The notes: generated by a model from the letters alone, not told the origin. A stretch of DNA of 17,549 nt from Lactobacillus helveticus DSM 20075 = CGMCC 1.1877 (GCF_000160855.1 NZ_GG700752.1:230749-248297), one strand, 5' to 3'; shown: positions 6,393-15,320, numbered from the stretch's first letter. Made by a program: numbers and translations.

Positions 6393-7372
6393 AATTTGAA
6401 GATTTCAAAATCATGGCAACAGCCAGTTCGGCACCTGACCACGTTGTGACTAACGATGAGTTAGCGACGATGATGGATACGTCAGATGAGTGGATCACGC
6501 AACGGACCGGGATTAAGCGCAGACGGATTGCGACTGAGGAAACGACCAGTTCAATGTGTACTGATGTGGCGACACAATTAATTGCCCAAAGTGACTTAAC
6601 TGCTAAAGATATTGATTTGATTGCGGTGGCTACGATGTCGCCGGATTATCTCACCCCATCTGTGAGTGCGATGGTTCAAGGTAATATTGGGGCGGATCAT
6701 GCCATTGCCTTTGATATTGACGCAGCCTGTTCAGGATTTGTTTACGGGTTACATTTGGTAAAACAGATGTTGATTGCCAATCAGCAAAAAAATGCCATTT
6801 TGATTGGTGGCGAAACCCTCAGCAAATTGTTGGATTGGTCTGATCGATCCACCGCAGTGCTGTTTGGCGATGGTGCTGGCGGCGTTTTGATTCGAAACAC
6901 AGCTGTAGATAAGGGTTCGTTTATCAGTGAAGATCTGCGGACATTAGGTAATCTGGGTCAATATTTAACTGCTGGCCAAACAGGCAATCCGTCACCATTT
7001 GCAACAGATCAACAGCCATTTTCACCGTTCTTCAAGATGAGTGGCCGGCGAGTTTATAGCTTCGCCGTTAAGAACGTGCCAGAATCAATTAACGACGCCT
7101 TGAAGCAGGCCAATTTAACGGCTGATGAGGTTGACTGTTTTGTTTTACATCAGGCCAACCGCCGGATTGTGGAACGGATCGCCGATGAATTGGCGGTCTC
7201 GATGGCTAAGTTTCCAATTAACATTGATGAATATGGAAACACAGCTGCGGCCAGCGAACCAATTTTGTTAGATCAATTAGTTAAACAAAAAATCATTAAA
7301 AGGGGGGATGTCATCGCCCTATCCGGATTTGGCGGCGGATTAACGGTTGGAACCATGATTATGAAATATTAG
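6389..7372 (+). CDS. fabH: 3-oxoacyl-ACP synthase III FabH
   Basis: 327-residue condensing enzyme that joins an acyl-CoA primer to malonyl-ACP and so starts each fatty acid chain. Catalytic triad visible: Cys114 in DIDAACSGFVYG, His254 in VLHQANRRIV, Asn284 in DEYGNTAAAS; the C-terminal GFGGGLTVGTMIMKY is typical. The spacing between His and Asn (30) equals that of the E. coli enzyme. The start overlaps the fabT stop by four bases, so translation is probably coupled; a GGTGAGG lies about ten bases upstream. Confidence 0.96.
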   Translation: MKFEDFKIMATASSAPDHVVTNDELATMMDTSDEWITQRTGIKRRRIATEETTSSMCTDVATQLIAQSDLTAKDIDLIAVATMSPDYLTPSVSAMVQGNIGADHAIAFDIDAACSGFVYGLHLVKQMLIANQQKNAILIGGETLSKLLDWSDRSTAVLFGDGAGGVLIRNTAVDKGSFISEDLRTLGNLGQYLTAGQTGNPSPFATDQQPFSPFFKMSGRRVYSFAVKNVPESINDALKQANLTADEVDCFVLHQANRRIVERIADELAVSMAKFPINIDEYGNTAAASEPILLDQLVKQKIIKRGDVIALSGFGGGLTVGTMIMKY

Positions 7373-7430
7373 CAAGCAATGAACATTGATGAACAAAAAA
7401 AGAATAACAAACATTTAGAGGAGATTTATT

Positions 7431-7673
7431 ATGACTAAAGAAGAAGTATTTAACAAGATCAAGGACATTATCGTAGACCAATTGGACGTAGACGCTGACA
7501 AGGTTAAAGAAAACACCAATTTCAAGAACGACTTGGATTTAGACAGTTTGGACATCTTTGAAGTGATTGACAAGATCGAAGACCTTTACGATATCGAAAT
7601 CGATACTGATGAAAGTATGGAAACTGTCGGTGAATTAGTTGATTACGTTTTGAAGCAAAAAACTGACAAGTAG
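7431..7673 (+). CDS. acpP: acyl carrier protein
   Basis: 80-residue, strongly acidic four-helix carrier. Ser39 in DLDLDSLDIFEV is the site for the 4'-phosphopantetheine arm that carries the growing chain. Strong ribosome binding site (AGAGGAG eight bases before ATG), in keeping with the high abundance of ACP. The 58-base gap before it is the largest between the early genes of the operon; no terminator or clear promoter is seen there. The acyl carrier protein synthase gene is not in the window. Confidence 0.96.
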   Translation: MTKEEVFNKIKDIIVDQLDVDADKVKENTNFKNDLDLDSLDIFEVIDKIEDLYDIEIDTDESMETVGELVDYVLKQKTDK

Positions 7674-7682
7674 GTCGATAAT

Positions 7683-8600
7683 TTGAAACTAGGTTATTTA
7701 TTTAGCGGCCAAGGTAAGCAATTTGGCAAAATGGGACAGGACTTGTATCAACAAGAACCTGTTTATCGGCAAACAATTGATCAAGCTTCCGAAGCTTTGA
7801 ATATGGATATGAGCGATGCCACCGTTTTTGATAATCCGGTCAATACCCAAGTGGCGATTGTCGCCATGAGTACAGGGATTGAACGGATTATCAATCAAGA
7901 TTTTGGTGATCCAGTTGGTGCCACTGGTTTGAGTCTTGGTGAGTATAGCGCGATTGTCGCTGCCAAGGGATTGGACTTCAGTGATGCCCTTCAATTGGTT
8001 CGTGATCGCAGTCACTACATGGATAAAGCCGGTCAGGATCATCCTGGCAAAATGGCGGCTGTCTTAAAAACGACTGCTGACATGGTCGACCAAGCGGTAA
8101 AAGTCGGTTCGAAGAAGGGTGAGATCTATGTAGCCAATTACAACACAGATTCTCAAATTGTGATTGGTGGTTCCATTGAGGGGCTTCAAGCAGCTACCGA
8201 TTATCTGCATGAGCACGGTGTTAAACGGGTTGTCCCGTTGAAAATGACGGTTGCGTCTCACACCCCATTTATGCAGGAGGCCTCCGATTTGTTGGCAAAA
8301 CGAATTCAAGATGTCTCGTTTAACCAGTTGGCTTTCCCAGTGATCAGTAACACAACGTCTCAACCTTTCGAAGTTAACACGATTAAGCAAACGTTAATCG
8401 ATCAGCTCATTAATCCAACCCATTTTTATAACTGCATTCAACAGCTTACTCAATTGGGTGTTGATACAGTTGTTGAACTGGGCCCTGGCGATACGTTGAT
8501 GAAGTTTGCCAAGAATGTGGTGGCGAACGATCATACATTCCATATTGATAGTGTTAAGACGTTAAACGATTTTCGATCAAAAGCAAAGTTGGTGAAATAA
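7683..8600 (+). CDS. fabD: malonyl-CoA:ACP transacylase FabD
   Basis: 305-residue transacylase that moves malonyl from CoA to ACP. Nucleophile Ser84 in TGLSLGEYSAIVAAKGL and His193 in VASHTPFMQEA are visible, as is the N-terminal FSGQGKQ loop and a C-terminal ELGPGDTLMKF. The only start matching the family N-terminus is TTG at 7683 (protein begins with KLGYLFSGQG), nine bases after the acpP stop, with a weak AGGTCGA. The rare start codon and weak site may keep FabD below ACP. The stop overlaps the fabG start (TAATG). Confidence 0.94.
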   Translation: MKLGYLFSGQGKQFGKMGQDLYQQEPVYRQTIDQASEALNMDMSDATVFDNPVNTQVAIVAMSTGIERIINQDFGDPVGATGLSLGEYSAIVAAKGLDFSDALQLVRDRSHYMDKAGQDHPGKMAAVLKTTADMVDQAVKVGSKKGEIYVANYNTDSQIVIGGSIEGLQAATDYLHEHGVKRVVPLKMTVASHTPFMQEASDLLAKRIQDVSFNQLAFPVISNTTSQPFEVNTIKQTLIDQLINPTHFYNCIQQLTQLGVDTVVELGPGDTLMKFAKNVVANDHTFHIDSVKTLNDFRSKAKLVK

Positions 8601-9331
8601 TGAATGACACAAAACAAGTTGCATTAGTAACCGGAGCTGCCAAGGGAATTGGCCTGGCAATCGCTAAACGGCTTTCAAGTGATGGGATGACAGTTGTGAT
8701 TAACTCACACCATCCCTTAACTGACGAAGAGAAACAAAGCTTTTCAGACGCAGGCTTTTCATTTGATAATTTGGTTGGCGATGTGGCTAATGAAGCCGAC
8801 GCTGAAAAAATAGTCGGCGAAGTTGTTGAAAAATACGGTCAAATTGACGTTCTGGTGAACAATGCCGGCATTACAAAGGACAAGTTGTTAAGCCGGTTAA
8901 AGTTAGCTGATTTTAAAGCCGTGATCGACACGAACCTGGTGGGTGCTTTTAACATGACCAAGTTTGCGATGAAATTCATGCAAAAGAGCCGCTCAGGGGC
9001 CATTGTGAACTTGTCCAGCATTTCTGGGTTACATGGTAATTTGGGTCAGGCAAATTATTCAGCCAGCAAGGCCGGACTAGTCGGGTTAACGAAGACCGCT
9101 GCCAGAGAGGGTGCCCTGAGAAATATTCGGTGTAACGCGGTTGCCCCCGGAATGGTTGCCACTGACATGACTGGTAAAATGAGCGAACGCCGACAAAAAG
9201 AATTTACGGATCAGATTCCGTTGAAACGATTTGCCGAACCTGATGAGATTGCCGACGCGGTCGCATTTTTGATTCATAATCAGTACATCACTGGCCAAGT
9301 GGTCACGGTCGATGGCGGTTTAACAATTTAG
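8600..9331 (+). CDS. fabG: 3-oxoacyl-ACP reductase FabG
   Basis: 243-residue short-chain dehydrogenase that reduces 3-oxoacyl-ACP with NADPH. Seen: Rossmann loop TGAAKGIG (11-18), NNAG (87-90), Ser140, then Tyr153 and Lys157 of NYSASKAG. The end VTVDGGLTI is typical. One-base overlap with fabD implies translational coupling. No other SDR protein except FabI lies in the window, so this is the cycle reductase. Confidence 0.95.
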   Translation: MNDTKQVALVTGAAKGIGLAIAKRLSSDGMTVVINSHHPLTDEEKQSFSDAGFSFDNLVGDVANEADAEKIVGEVVEKYGQIDVLVNNAGITKDKLLSRLKLADFKAVIDTNLVGAFNMTKFAMKFMQKSRSGAIVNLSSISGLHGNLGQANYSASKAGLVGLTKTAAREGALRNIRCNAVAPGMVATDMTGKMSERRQKEFTDQIPLKRFAEPDEIADAVAFLIHNQYITGQVVTVDGGLTI

Positions 9332-9352
9332 AGTTGTTGAAGGAGTAAATTA

Positions 9353-10582
9353 ATGAGCAGGGTAGTGATTACCGGAATGGGAATTGTTTCCCCAATTGGA
9401 AACGATGTTGAAAGTTTTTTGAAGAATTTATTTGCTTCTAAAGTGGGCATTAATCCAATTACCAAATTTGACGCAGAGCCGACTGGCATTACCGTTGCTG
9501 GTGAGGTGAAAGACTTTGACCCGTTAAAACGAGTTGACAAGAAGTTTGCCAAGCGAAATGATTTGTTCTGTACTTATGCACTGTATAGTGCCAAAGAAGC
9601 AATGGAGATGGCTGGTCTCACCGAAGACAACATTGATCCTGAAGATCTTGGCGTGATTTATGGTTCTGGAATTGGTGGCTTGACCACTATTCAAGAACAG
9701 GTTATCAAGATGCATGATAAGGGCCCTAAGCGGGTATCCCCATTGTTTGTTCCGGATTCAATTAGTAATATGGCGGCCGGTAACATTTCGATTGCTTTTA
9801 ATGCGCTGAACACCAGCCAGGGAATTGTCACCGCCTGTTCATCAGGAACTAACGCGATTGGAAATGCGTTTGAGTATATCAAGCAAGGCAAGGCGAAGGC
9901 CATTATTGCGGGTGGAACCGAAGCGTCAGTGAATGAAATTGGAATTTCTGGCTTCGCGGCCTTAACGGCATTGTCCAAGGAAACTGATCCAAAGAAGGCT
10001 TCAATTCCATTTGATAAGGATCGGAATGGATTTGTGCTTGGTGAAGGTTCTGGAACTTTGATCCTTGAAGATTACGATCACGCCAAAGCCCGCCATGCCA
10101 ATATTTTAGCTGAAATTGTTGGTTATGGAACCACCAGCGACGCCTATCATATGACTGCCCCGGACCCAGAAGGCAAGGGTGCCATTCGTGCCATGCAACA
10201 AGCGATTGATGAAGCCGGCATCGATGAAACCGAAGTTGATTACATCAATGCTCATGGAACCAGCACCCATGCTAACGACAGCGCCGAATCTAAAGCTATT
10301 AAACAAGTCTTTGCCAAGAATGACCATGTTAAAGTCAGCAGTACCAAAGGGATGACTGGCCATGCACTGGGAGCTGCCGGCGCAATTGAAGCCGTTGCAA
10401 CGATTGGCGCAATCCAGCATAACCAGATGCCCGTGAACGTCGGTGTGGTTAACCAAGACGAAGCCTGTGATATTGAGTTGGTTAACGACGACAATAAAAA
10501 AGCCCCCGTAAATTACGCAATTAGTAACTCATTTGGTTTTGGAGGCCATAACGCGGTAATTGTATTTAAGGGATGTGATTAA
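9353..10582 (+). CDS. fabF: 3-oxoacyl-ACP synthase II FabF
   Basis: 409-residue elongating condensing enzyme. Catalytic Cys162 in VTACSSGTNAIG, His301 in INAHGTSTHAND, Lys332 in STKGMTGHALG and His337 are all present, with the C-terminal SNSFGFGGHNA. AAGGAG ribosome binding site nine bases before ATG. No fabB paralogue is in the window, so FabF probably carries out all elongations encoded here. accB begins three bases after its stop. Confidence 0.96.
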   Translation: MSRVVITGMGIVSPIGNDVESFLKNLFASKVGINPITKFDAEPTGITVAGEVKDFDPLKRVDKKFAKRNDLFCTYALYSAKEAMEMAGLTEDNIDPEDLGVIYGSGIGGLTTIQEQVIKMHDKGPKRVSPLFVPDSISNMAAGNISIAFNALNTSQGIVTACSSGTNAIGNAFEYIKQGKAKAIIAGGTEASVNEIGISGFAALTALSKETDPKKASIPFDKDRNGFVLGEGSGTLILEDYDHAKARHANILAEIVGYGTTSDAYHMTAPDPEGKGAIRAMQQAIDEAGIDETEVDYINAHGTSTHANDSAESKAIKQVFAKNDHVKVSSTKGMTGHALGAAGAIEAVATIGAIQHNQMPVNVGVVNQDEACDIELVNDDNKKAPVNYAISNSFGFGGHNAVIVFKGCD

Positions 10583-10585
10583 ACA

Positions 10586-11056
10586 ATGAATGAGAAAGAA
10601 ATTGAACGCTTGCTTGAGAAATTTGATCAATCATCACTGAAAGACTTCGAATTGACTCAGGATGACTTCAAATTAAAGTTGAGTAAACGTGAGCAGAATG
10701 ACCAAGTTGTTGTTCAGCAGCCGACTGGTTCTAAAACGCCAGTCAGTGAAGTGCCAAAATCTACCAGTGCCAATTCTCAACCTGCTGGCGAGCCGCAACA
10801 GTCAGTCAAGGACTATGTTGCCGAAATTAAGGCACCGTTTGTCGGCGTCGTTTACTTTGCACCAAGTCCGGATAAACCGGTTTATAAAAAACAGGGTGAC
10901 CACGTTGAAAAAGGTGAGGTCGTTTGTGTGATTGAAGCCATGAAGATGATCAACGAGGTCAAGAGCAATGTCACTGGAACAATTTCTAATATTTTAGTTG
11001 AAGATGGGAGCATGGTCGAATATGACCAGCCGATTTTTCAAGTCACGAAGGGTTAA
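10586..11056 (+). CDS. accB: biotin carboxyl carrier protein of acetyl-CoA carboxylase
   Basis: 156-residue BCCP. An N-terminal helical part (1-35) is followed by a flexible linker rich in Gln, Pro, Ser and Thr (about 40-78) and the biotinyl domain (80-155), with biotin-accepting Lys120 in VIEAMKMINEV. A thumb-type insertion (FAPSPDKPVYKKQG) marks it as a true AccB. It carries CO2 between AccC and AccDA. BirA, which attaches the biotin, is encoded at the end of the same operon. Confidence 0.96.
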   Translation: MNEKEIERLLEKFDQSSLKDFELTQDDFKLKLSKREQNDQVVVQQPTGSKTPVSEVPKSTSANSQPAGEPQQSVKDYVAEIKAPFVGVVYFAPSPDKPVYKKQGDHVEKGEVVCVIEAMKMINEVKSNVTGTISNILVEDGSMVEYDQPIFQVTKG

Positions 11057-11060
11057 TTAA

Positions 11061-11477
11061 ATGAAACCAGCAGTAAATGATGTCATTCCACAGCGTTATC
11101 CCTTTGAAATGATTGATAAGTTTATTGATGTTCAACCAGGAGTTTCAGCCTCAGCCATTAAGCTGATTTCGATTAATGAGTGGTTCTTTGCCAACCAAAC
11201 GAGTAGTCGATTAGCAGTGCCACGCCCAATTATGATCGAGGCAATGGCTCAAACCGGGGTTGCGGCGATTTTGTCGATTCCTGAAAATAAAGGGGAGAAT
11301 GTCTTTTTCGGTGGAATCAAGAATGCCACTTTTCAAGATGACTTTCGACCCGGTGACAAATTGGAATTTGAAGTTGTCATGAAAAAATTGAAACGGAATA
11401 TTGGCTTGGGTCACGGGACGATTCATCGTGATGGCCAATCAATTTGTGAAGCTGATTTAATTTTTGCAGTTGAATGA
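11061..11477 (+). CDS. FabZ-like hotdog protein lacking the catalytic His
   Basis: 138 residues, clearly a FabZ paralogue: the N-terminal IPQRYPFEMIDKF aligns with [13 protein letters not shown] of the first FabZ, and IMIEAMAQTG with [10 protein letters not shown]. Aligning without gaps, the [11 protein letters not shown] loop is replaced by NQTSSRLAVPR: Gln46 stands where catalytic His50 lies, while the Glu (Glu60) is kept. A second fabZ-type gene between accB and accC is usual in lactobacillus fab operons. Without the His, ordinary dehydration is doubtful; it could partner the active FabZ, bind acyl-ACP, or work with altered chemistry. Gaps to neighbours are 4 and 13 bases, so it is co-expressed. 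Confidence 0.9.
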   Translation: MKPAVNDVIPQRYPFEMIDKFIDVQPGVSASAIKLISINEWFFANQTSSRLAVPRPIMIEAMAQTGVAAILSIPENKGENVFFGGIKNATFQDDFRPGDKLEFEVVMKKLKRNIGLGHGTIHRDGQSICEADLIFAVE

Positions 11478-11490
11478 CGGAGGTGAGCAG

Positions 11491-12870
11491 ATGTTTAAAA
11501 AAGTATTAGTGGCTAATCGTGGTGAAATTGCCGTCCAAATTATTCGGGCACTGCACGATATGGGCATCACGGCGGTAGCAGTCTATTCTAGTGCTGATAA
11601 AGACAGTTTGTTCGTTCACTTAGCTGATGAGGCAATCTGTATTGGTGGACCACAACCGAGCGAGTCGTATCTCAATATGGCTCAAATCATTAGTGCTGCT
11701 AACCTGACTGGGTGTGAAGCAATTCATCCTGGCTACGGATTCTTGTCAGAGAACGCCGAATTTGCGGAACTCTGCGAAACCTGTCATATCAAGTTTATCG
11801 GTCCCAGTCACGAATTGATTTCGCTGATGGGTGATAAAGCAAATGCCAGAGAAGCCATGAAAAAAGCTGGCGTGCCAGTAATTCCTGGTAGCCAGGGAGT
11901 TGTCAAAACAGCCAGCCAAGCAGAAACAGTTGCAGAAAAAATTGGCTTCCCAGTCTTATTGAAGGCAGCTGCAGGTGGCGGTGGTAAGGGAATTCGTGAG
12001 GTTGATCGACCAGAAGATCTTCATAGTGCCTTCGAGCAGACTCAACAAGAAGCCCGGGTATCGTTCAACAACGATGATATTTATGTCGAAAAATTGATTC
12101 GAAATGCCAAACACGTCGAAATGCAAGTCATTGCCGATGAATTTAACCATGTGGTCTATCTGCCAGAGCGGGATTGTTCCCTTCAGCGGAACCACCAAAA
12201 GGTGATCGAGGAAAGCCCCTGTGTCCAGATTTCACCGACTGAACGGAAAAAATTGGGCGAAATTGTTGCCAATGCAACTTTAAAATTAGGCTATACCAAT
12301 ACAGGGACCTATGAATTCTTGATGACCGAAGACCACCACTTTTACTTCATGGAAATGAACACCAGACTTCAAGTTGAGCACACGATTACCGAAGAAGTGA
12401 CCGGTATCGAATTGGTTAAAGCCCAGCTGAAGGTTGCTGATGGGCAAGAGCTGCCATTTACGCAAGCAGATGTAGCCGTAAAGGGACATGCCCTTGAGTG
12501 TCGTCTCAACGCCGAAGATCCTAGTCATAACTTCGCTCCCCGACCAGGTCGGATTAATAATTTGTTCTTTCCGGCTGGGTCACTCGGAGTTCGAATTGAT
12601 TCCGGGGTCGCCCAGGGAAGCTTTATTTCACCATTCTATGATTCAATGATTGCCAAAGTGATCGTTCATTTGAATGATCGGAATACCGTAATTGCCAAGA
12701 TGAATCGAATTCTAGGGGAACTCAAGATCAATGGGGTAGTGACTAATCAAACCTTCTTAAAGTATTTGATTAACACTGCTGAATTTAATTCCGGCCAGTA
12801 TTCAACCAACTTTATCGAGAATCAGGTTTTAACGAACAAGGAGGGATTCCATGTTGCAGAGTCGGTTTAA
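11491..12870 (+). CDS. accC: acetyl-CoA carboxylase biotin carboxylase subunit
   Basis: 459-residue ATP-grasp enzyme that carboxylates the biotin on AccB. Seen: biotin carboxylase N-domain (FKKVLVANRGEIAVQIIRAL), glycine-rich loop AAAGGGGKGIRE (159-170), and EMNTRLQVEH (288-297) holding Glu288, Asn290, Arg292, Gln294 and Glu296 in the E. coli numbering. I start at ATG 11491, five bases after an ideal GGAGGTGA site; an upstream in-frame ATG at 11464 lies inside the preceding gene and adds residues foreign to the family. The end overlaps accD by 20 bases. Confidence 0.96.
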   Translation: MFKKVLVANRGEIAVQIIRALHDMGITAVAVYSSADKDSLFVHLADEAICIGGPQPSESYLNMAQIISAANLTGCEAIHPGYGFLSENAEFAELCETCHIKFIGPSHELISLMGDKANAREAMKKAGVPVIPGSQGVVKTASQAETVAEKIGFPVLLKAAAGGGGKGIREVDRPEDLHSAFEQTQQEARVSFNNDDIYVEKLIRNAKHVEMQVIADEFNHVVYLPERDCSLQRNHQKVIEESPCVQISPTERKKLGEIVANATLKLGYTNTGTYEFLMTEDHHFYFMEMNTRLQVEHTITEEVTGIELVKAQLKVADGQELPFTQADVAVKGHALECRLNAEDPSHNFAPRPGRINNLFFPAGSLGVRIDSGVAQGSFISPFYDSMIAKVIVHLNDRNTVIAKMNRILGELKINGVVTNQTFLKYLINTAEFNSGQYSTNFIENQVLTNKEGFHVAESV

Positions 12871-13693
12871 AATGCCCAGTCATGACGAATTAGTCAAACG
12901 AATGGATGCAATCCCCGACCATGTAATGCGGGAATGCCCAATTTGTCATGCCAAGTTTTTATCGATGAGGTTGGGCCGTGACCATACATGTCCAAAGTGT
13001 GGGTATGGTTTTCGGATTTTGGCCAAACGGCGTGTCAAGATCACATTTGATAAGTTCACTGAAATTGATCAAAATATCACGGTTCCTGATCGATACACTG
13101 ATGAGAAGTATCGAGCTAAGATTGCCAAAGCCAAGAAAGTAACTGGTCTTAACGAAAGTGTGCTGACTGGAATTGGGTCGCTGAATAAGCAACAGGTTGC
13201 TGTGGGCATTATGGATCCATTTTGGATCATGGGTAGTCTAGGCAGTGCAACCGGTGAAAAAATTACCCGATTGTTTGAACTGGCCACTCGAAAGGATTTA
13301 CCAGTGGTCATGTTCACCTCTTCAGGTGGTGCTAGGATGCAGGAAGGCATACACTCCTTGATGCAAATGGCAAAGATTTCCAGTGCCGTTGCGGAACATA
13401 GTGCGGCTGGGTTATTGTACATCGTGGTTCTTTGCGATCCAACGACTGGTGGGGTGACTGCCAGTTTTGCAATGGACGGGGACATCATTTTAGCTGAACC
13501 ACACGCTTTAGTGGGATTTGCCGGTCGTCGTGTAATCGAACAAACAATCATGCAAACACCCCCCAAAGATTTTCAAAGCGCTGAAACCGTCATGAAACAT
13601 GGTTTCATTGATCAGATTGTGAAACGGTCCGACATGAAGAAAACACTGACCCAACTCCTCCGCTTACATACAAAGGAGAATGCATATGGTTAA
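12851..13693 (+). CDS. accD: acetyl-CoA carboxylase carboxyltransferase beta subunit
   Basis: 280-residue CT beta subunit with an N-terminal zinc ribbon (Cys29, Cys32, Cys47, Cys50 in CPIC and CPKC pairs) and a crotonase-type domain with FTSSGGARMQEG and GGVTASFAMDGD. With AccA it moves the carboxyl from biotin to acetyl-CoA. The AAGGAGGG site eight bases before ATG lies inside accC, giving a 20-base overlap. It overlaps accA by eight bases; the two subunits are made in equal amounts in the complex, which coupled translation would favour. Confidence 0.95.
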   Translation: MLQSRFKMPSHDELVKRMDAIPDHVMRECPICHAKFLSMRLGRDHTCPKCGYGFRILAKRRVKITFDKFTEIDQNITVPDRYTDEKYRAKIAKAKKVTGLNESVLTGIGSLNKQQVAVGIMDPFWIMGSLGSATGEKITRLFELATRKDLPVVMFTSSGGARMQEGIHSLMQMAKISSAVAEHSAAGLLYIVVLCDPTTGGVTASFAMDGDIILAEPHALVGFAGRRVIEQTIMQTPPKDFQSAETVMKHGFIDQIVKRSDMKKTLTQLLRLHTKENAYG

Positions 13694-14456
13694 TAAAACA
13701 GCCTATCAGCGGGTTCAAGGTGCTCGTAGAAAAGATAAAATTTCGATTGCAGAGCTGATTCATGGTTTGACAACTGACTTCTTTGAGCTCCATGGCGATC
13801 GATTAGAGGCGGATGATCACGCGTTGATTGGTGGAGTTGGTTTGTTGAACAACCGGCCAATCACGGTTGTGGGTATCCAAAAGGGCGCTGATACTGACGA
13901 GAATATTGACCGTCATTTTGGGAGTTCGACGCCGCAAGGTTATCGCAAAGCACTACGCTTAATGAAGCAAGCTGAAAAATTCCACCGGCCCATTTTGGCG
14001 TTGGTTAATACACCAGGTGCCTGGCCAGACGTGGAATCCGAATATCATGGTCAGGGCTCAGCAGTTGCTCAATGTATCATTCAGGGGATGCAGCTCAAGG
14101 TACCTTATATCAGTATCATTGTTGGCGAAGGTGGGAGTGGGGGAGCTCTCGCCTTGGCATGTGGTGATCGGGTGTTGATGTTTGAGGACAGTATTTACTC
14201 CGTTCTCTCGCCCGAAGGCTATGCAAGTATTATGTGGAAAGATTCTTCAAAGGTGCAACAGGCTGCCGAAGAACTTGGGTTAACTCCAGATAGTTTACTG
14301 AAAGATGGTATTATTAATCAAATTATTCATGAATATAAACCTGGTGATGATTTAAGTGATTTGCGCGACTTCTTGGACAAACAGTTTACCGAACTCGAGA
14401 ATTTGCCAATGAGCGAATTAATTGAACAAAGACAACGACGTTTTAGAAAGTATTAA
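13686..14456 (+). CDS. accA: acetyl-CoA carboxylase carboxyltransferase alpha subunit
   Basis: 256-residue CT alpha subunit. Seen: ELHGDRLEADDHALIGGVG, LALVNTPGAWPDVESEYHGQ and VGEGGSGGALALACGDRV, which form the acetyl-CoA/biotin face with AccD. I choose the ATG at 13686 because AGGAG (13674-13678) is seven bases upstream; the ATG at 13680 is only one base from it. It is somewhat shorter than the E. coli protein (about 319), as usual in lactobacilli, lacking the long N-terminal extension. It is followed by a 58-base gap with a FabT-like palindrome before fabI. Confidence 0.94.
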   Translation: MVNKTAYQRVQGARRKDKISIAELIHGLTTDFFELHGDRLEADDHALIGGVGLLNNRPITVVGIQKGADTDENIDRHFGSSTPQGYRKALRLMKQAEKFHRPILALVNTPGAWPDVESEYHGQGSAVAQCIIQGMQLKVPYISIIVGEGGSGGALALACGDRVLMFEDSIYSVLSPEGYASIMWKDSSKVQQAAEELGLTPDSLLKDGIINQIIHEYKPGDDLSDLRDFLDKQFTELENLPMSELIEQRQRRFRKY

Positions 14457-14471
14457 TTCTTGAATTTGCAC

Positions 14472-14493
14472 TTAATTTGACAATTCAAATTAA
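14472..14493 (+). promoter_or_regulatory. FabT-like palindrome upstream of fabI
   Basis: Perfect 9-bp arms TTAATTTGA (14472-14480) and TCAAATTAA (14485-14493) around a CAAT centre. The arms share the TTTGA...TCAAA core of the operon operators, but the centre is four bases rather than three. A TTGACA hexamer overlaps it (14477-14482), yet the only -10-like box (TAAAAT, 14497) is at a poor 14-base distance. It may be an internal FabT site. Confidence 0.4.
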
Positions 14494-14514
14494 AAATAAA
14501 ATGGAGGCTCAATC

Positions 14515-15273
14515 ATGAGTGACTTTTTAGATGGTCAAACAATCGTAATCATGGGGGTTGCGAATAAGCGAAGCATTGCTTGGGGATGTACTCGGGCAAT
14601 TATGAACCAGGGCGCAAAAGTTGTCCTGACGTATCAAAATGATCGGATCAAGAAGAGTCTGAAGCGCTTTGTTCCCGAAGATCTGGACTTACTTGAATGT
14701 GACGTTTCAGAAGATGAAAACATTGAAAAGGCGTTCGCTGAAATTGGCGACCGCTATGGTAAGATTGACGGTGTCATTCATGCCATTGCTTATGCTGACA
14801 AGGATACATTGACTTCTGGATTGGTTAATACCACTAAAGATGGGTATGATTTAGCCCAAAATATCAGTGCTTATTCATTAATTGCAGTTGCCAGATATGC
14901 TCAACCAGTGCTGAACAACCCAGCCAGCATCTTGACGTTGACTTACTTTGGGTCCACTCGGGCAATCCCTAATTACAATATGATGGGCGTTGCCAAAGCC
15001 GCTTTGGAAGCCAACGTCCGTTATTTAGCATCAGATTTAGGTGCGACTGGTATTCGAGTGAACGCAATTTCTGCTGGGGCCGTTAAGACATTGGCAGTTA
15101 CTGGGATTAAAAATCATGGCGAGTTATTAAAAGAATCCGAATCACGGACAGTTGATCAAAAGAGTGTTACAACTGATGAAATTGGTAACGTTGCTGCCTT
15201 TTTGATGAGTGATTTGTCAACTGGAATGACCGGCGATGTGGTATATGTTGATAAGGGCGTTCATCTGATTTAA
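14515..15273 (+). CDS. fabI: enoyl-ACP reductase FabI
   Basis: 252-residue NADH-dependent reductase that completes each elongation round and is the target of triclosan-type inhibitors. Seen: IMGVANKRSIAWGCTRA nucleotide loop, Tyr144, and the catalytic Tyr154-x6-Lys161 in NYNMMGVAKAALEA, spaced as in E. coli FabI; the end GDVVYVDKGVHLI is typical. GGAGG lies seven bases before ATG. No fabK is in the window, so this is the visible enoyl reductase. Confidence 0.96.
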   Translation: MSDFLDGQTIVIMGVANKRSIAWGCTRAIMNQGAKVVLTYQNDRIKKSLKRFVPEDLDLLECDVSEDENIEKAFAEIGDRYGKIDGVIHAIAYADKDTLTSGLVNTTKDGYDLAQNISAYSLIAVARYAQPVLNNPASILTLTYFGSTRAIPNYNMMGVAKAALEANVRYLASDLGATGIRVNAISAGAVKTLAVTGIKNHGELLKESESRTVDQKSVTTDEIGNVAAFLMSDLSTGMTGDVVYVDKGVHLI

Positions 15274-15320
15274 TCAGGACGGTAAATTGTCAAAGCCGGC
15301 GAGGAAAATGAGGTAATAAA

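Noticed and set aside
7373..7430. Internal promoter or operator before acpP
   Set aside because: No convincing -35/-10 pair or FabT-like palindrome; only a strong ribosome binding site.
11464..11490. Longer AccC start at 11464
   Set aside because: It lies within the preceding gene, adds non-family residues, and the ideal ribosome binding site points to 11491.
13680..13685. AccA start at the first ATG (13680)
   Set aside because: Only one base from the AGGAG site; the ATG six bases later has correct spacing.
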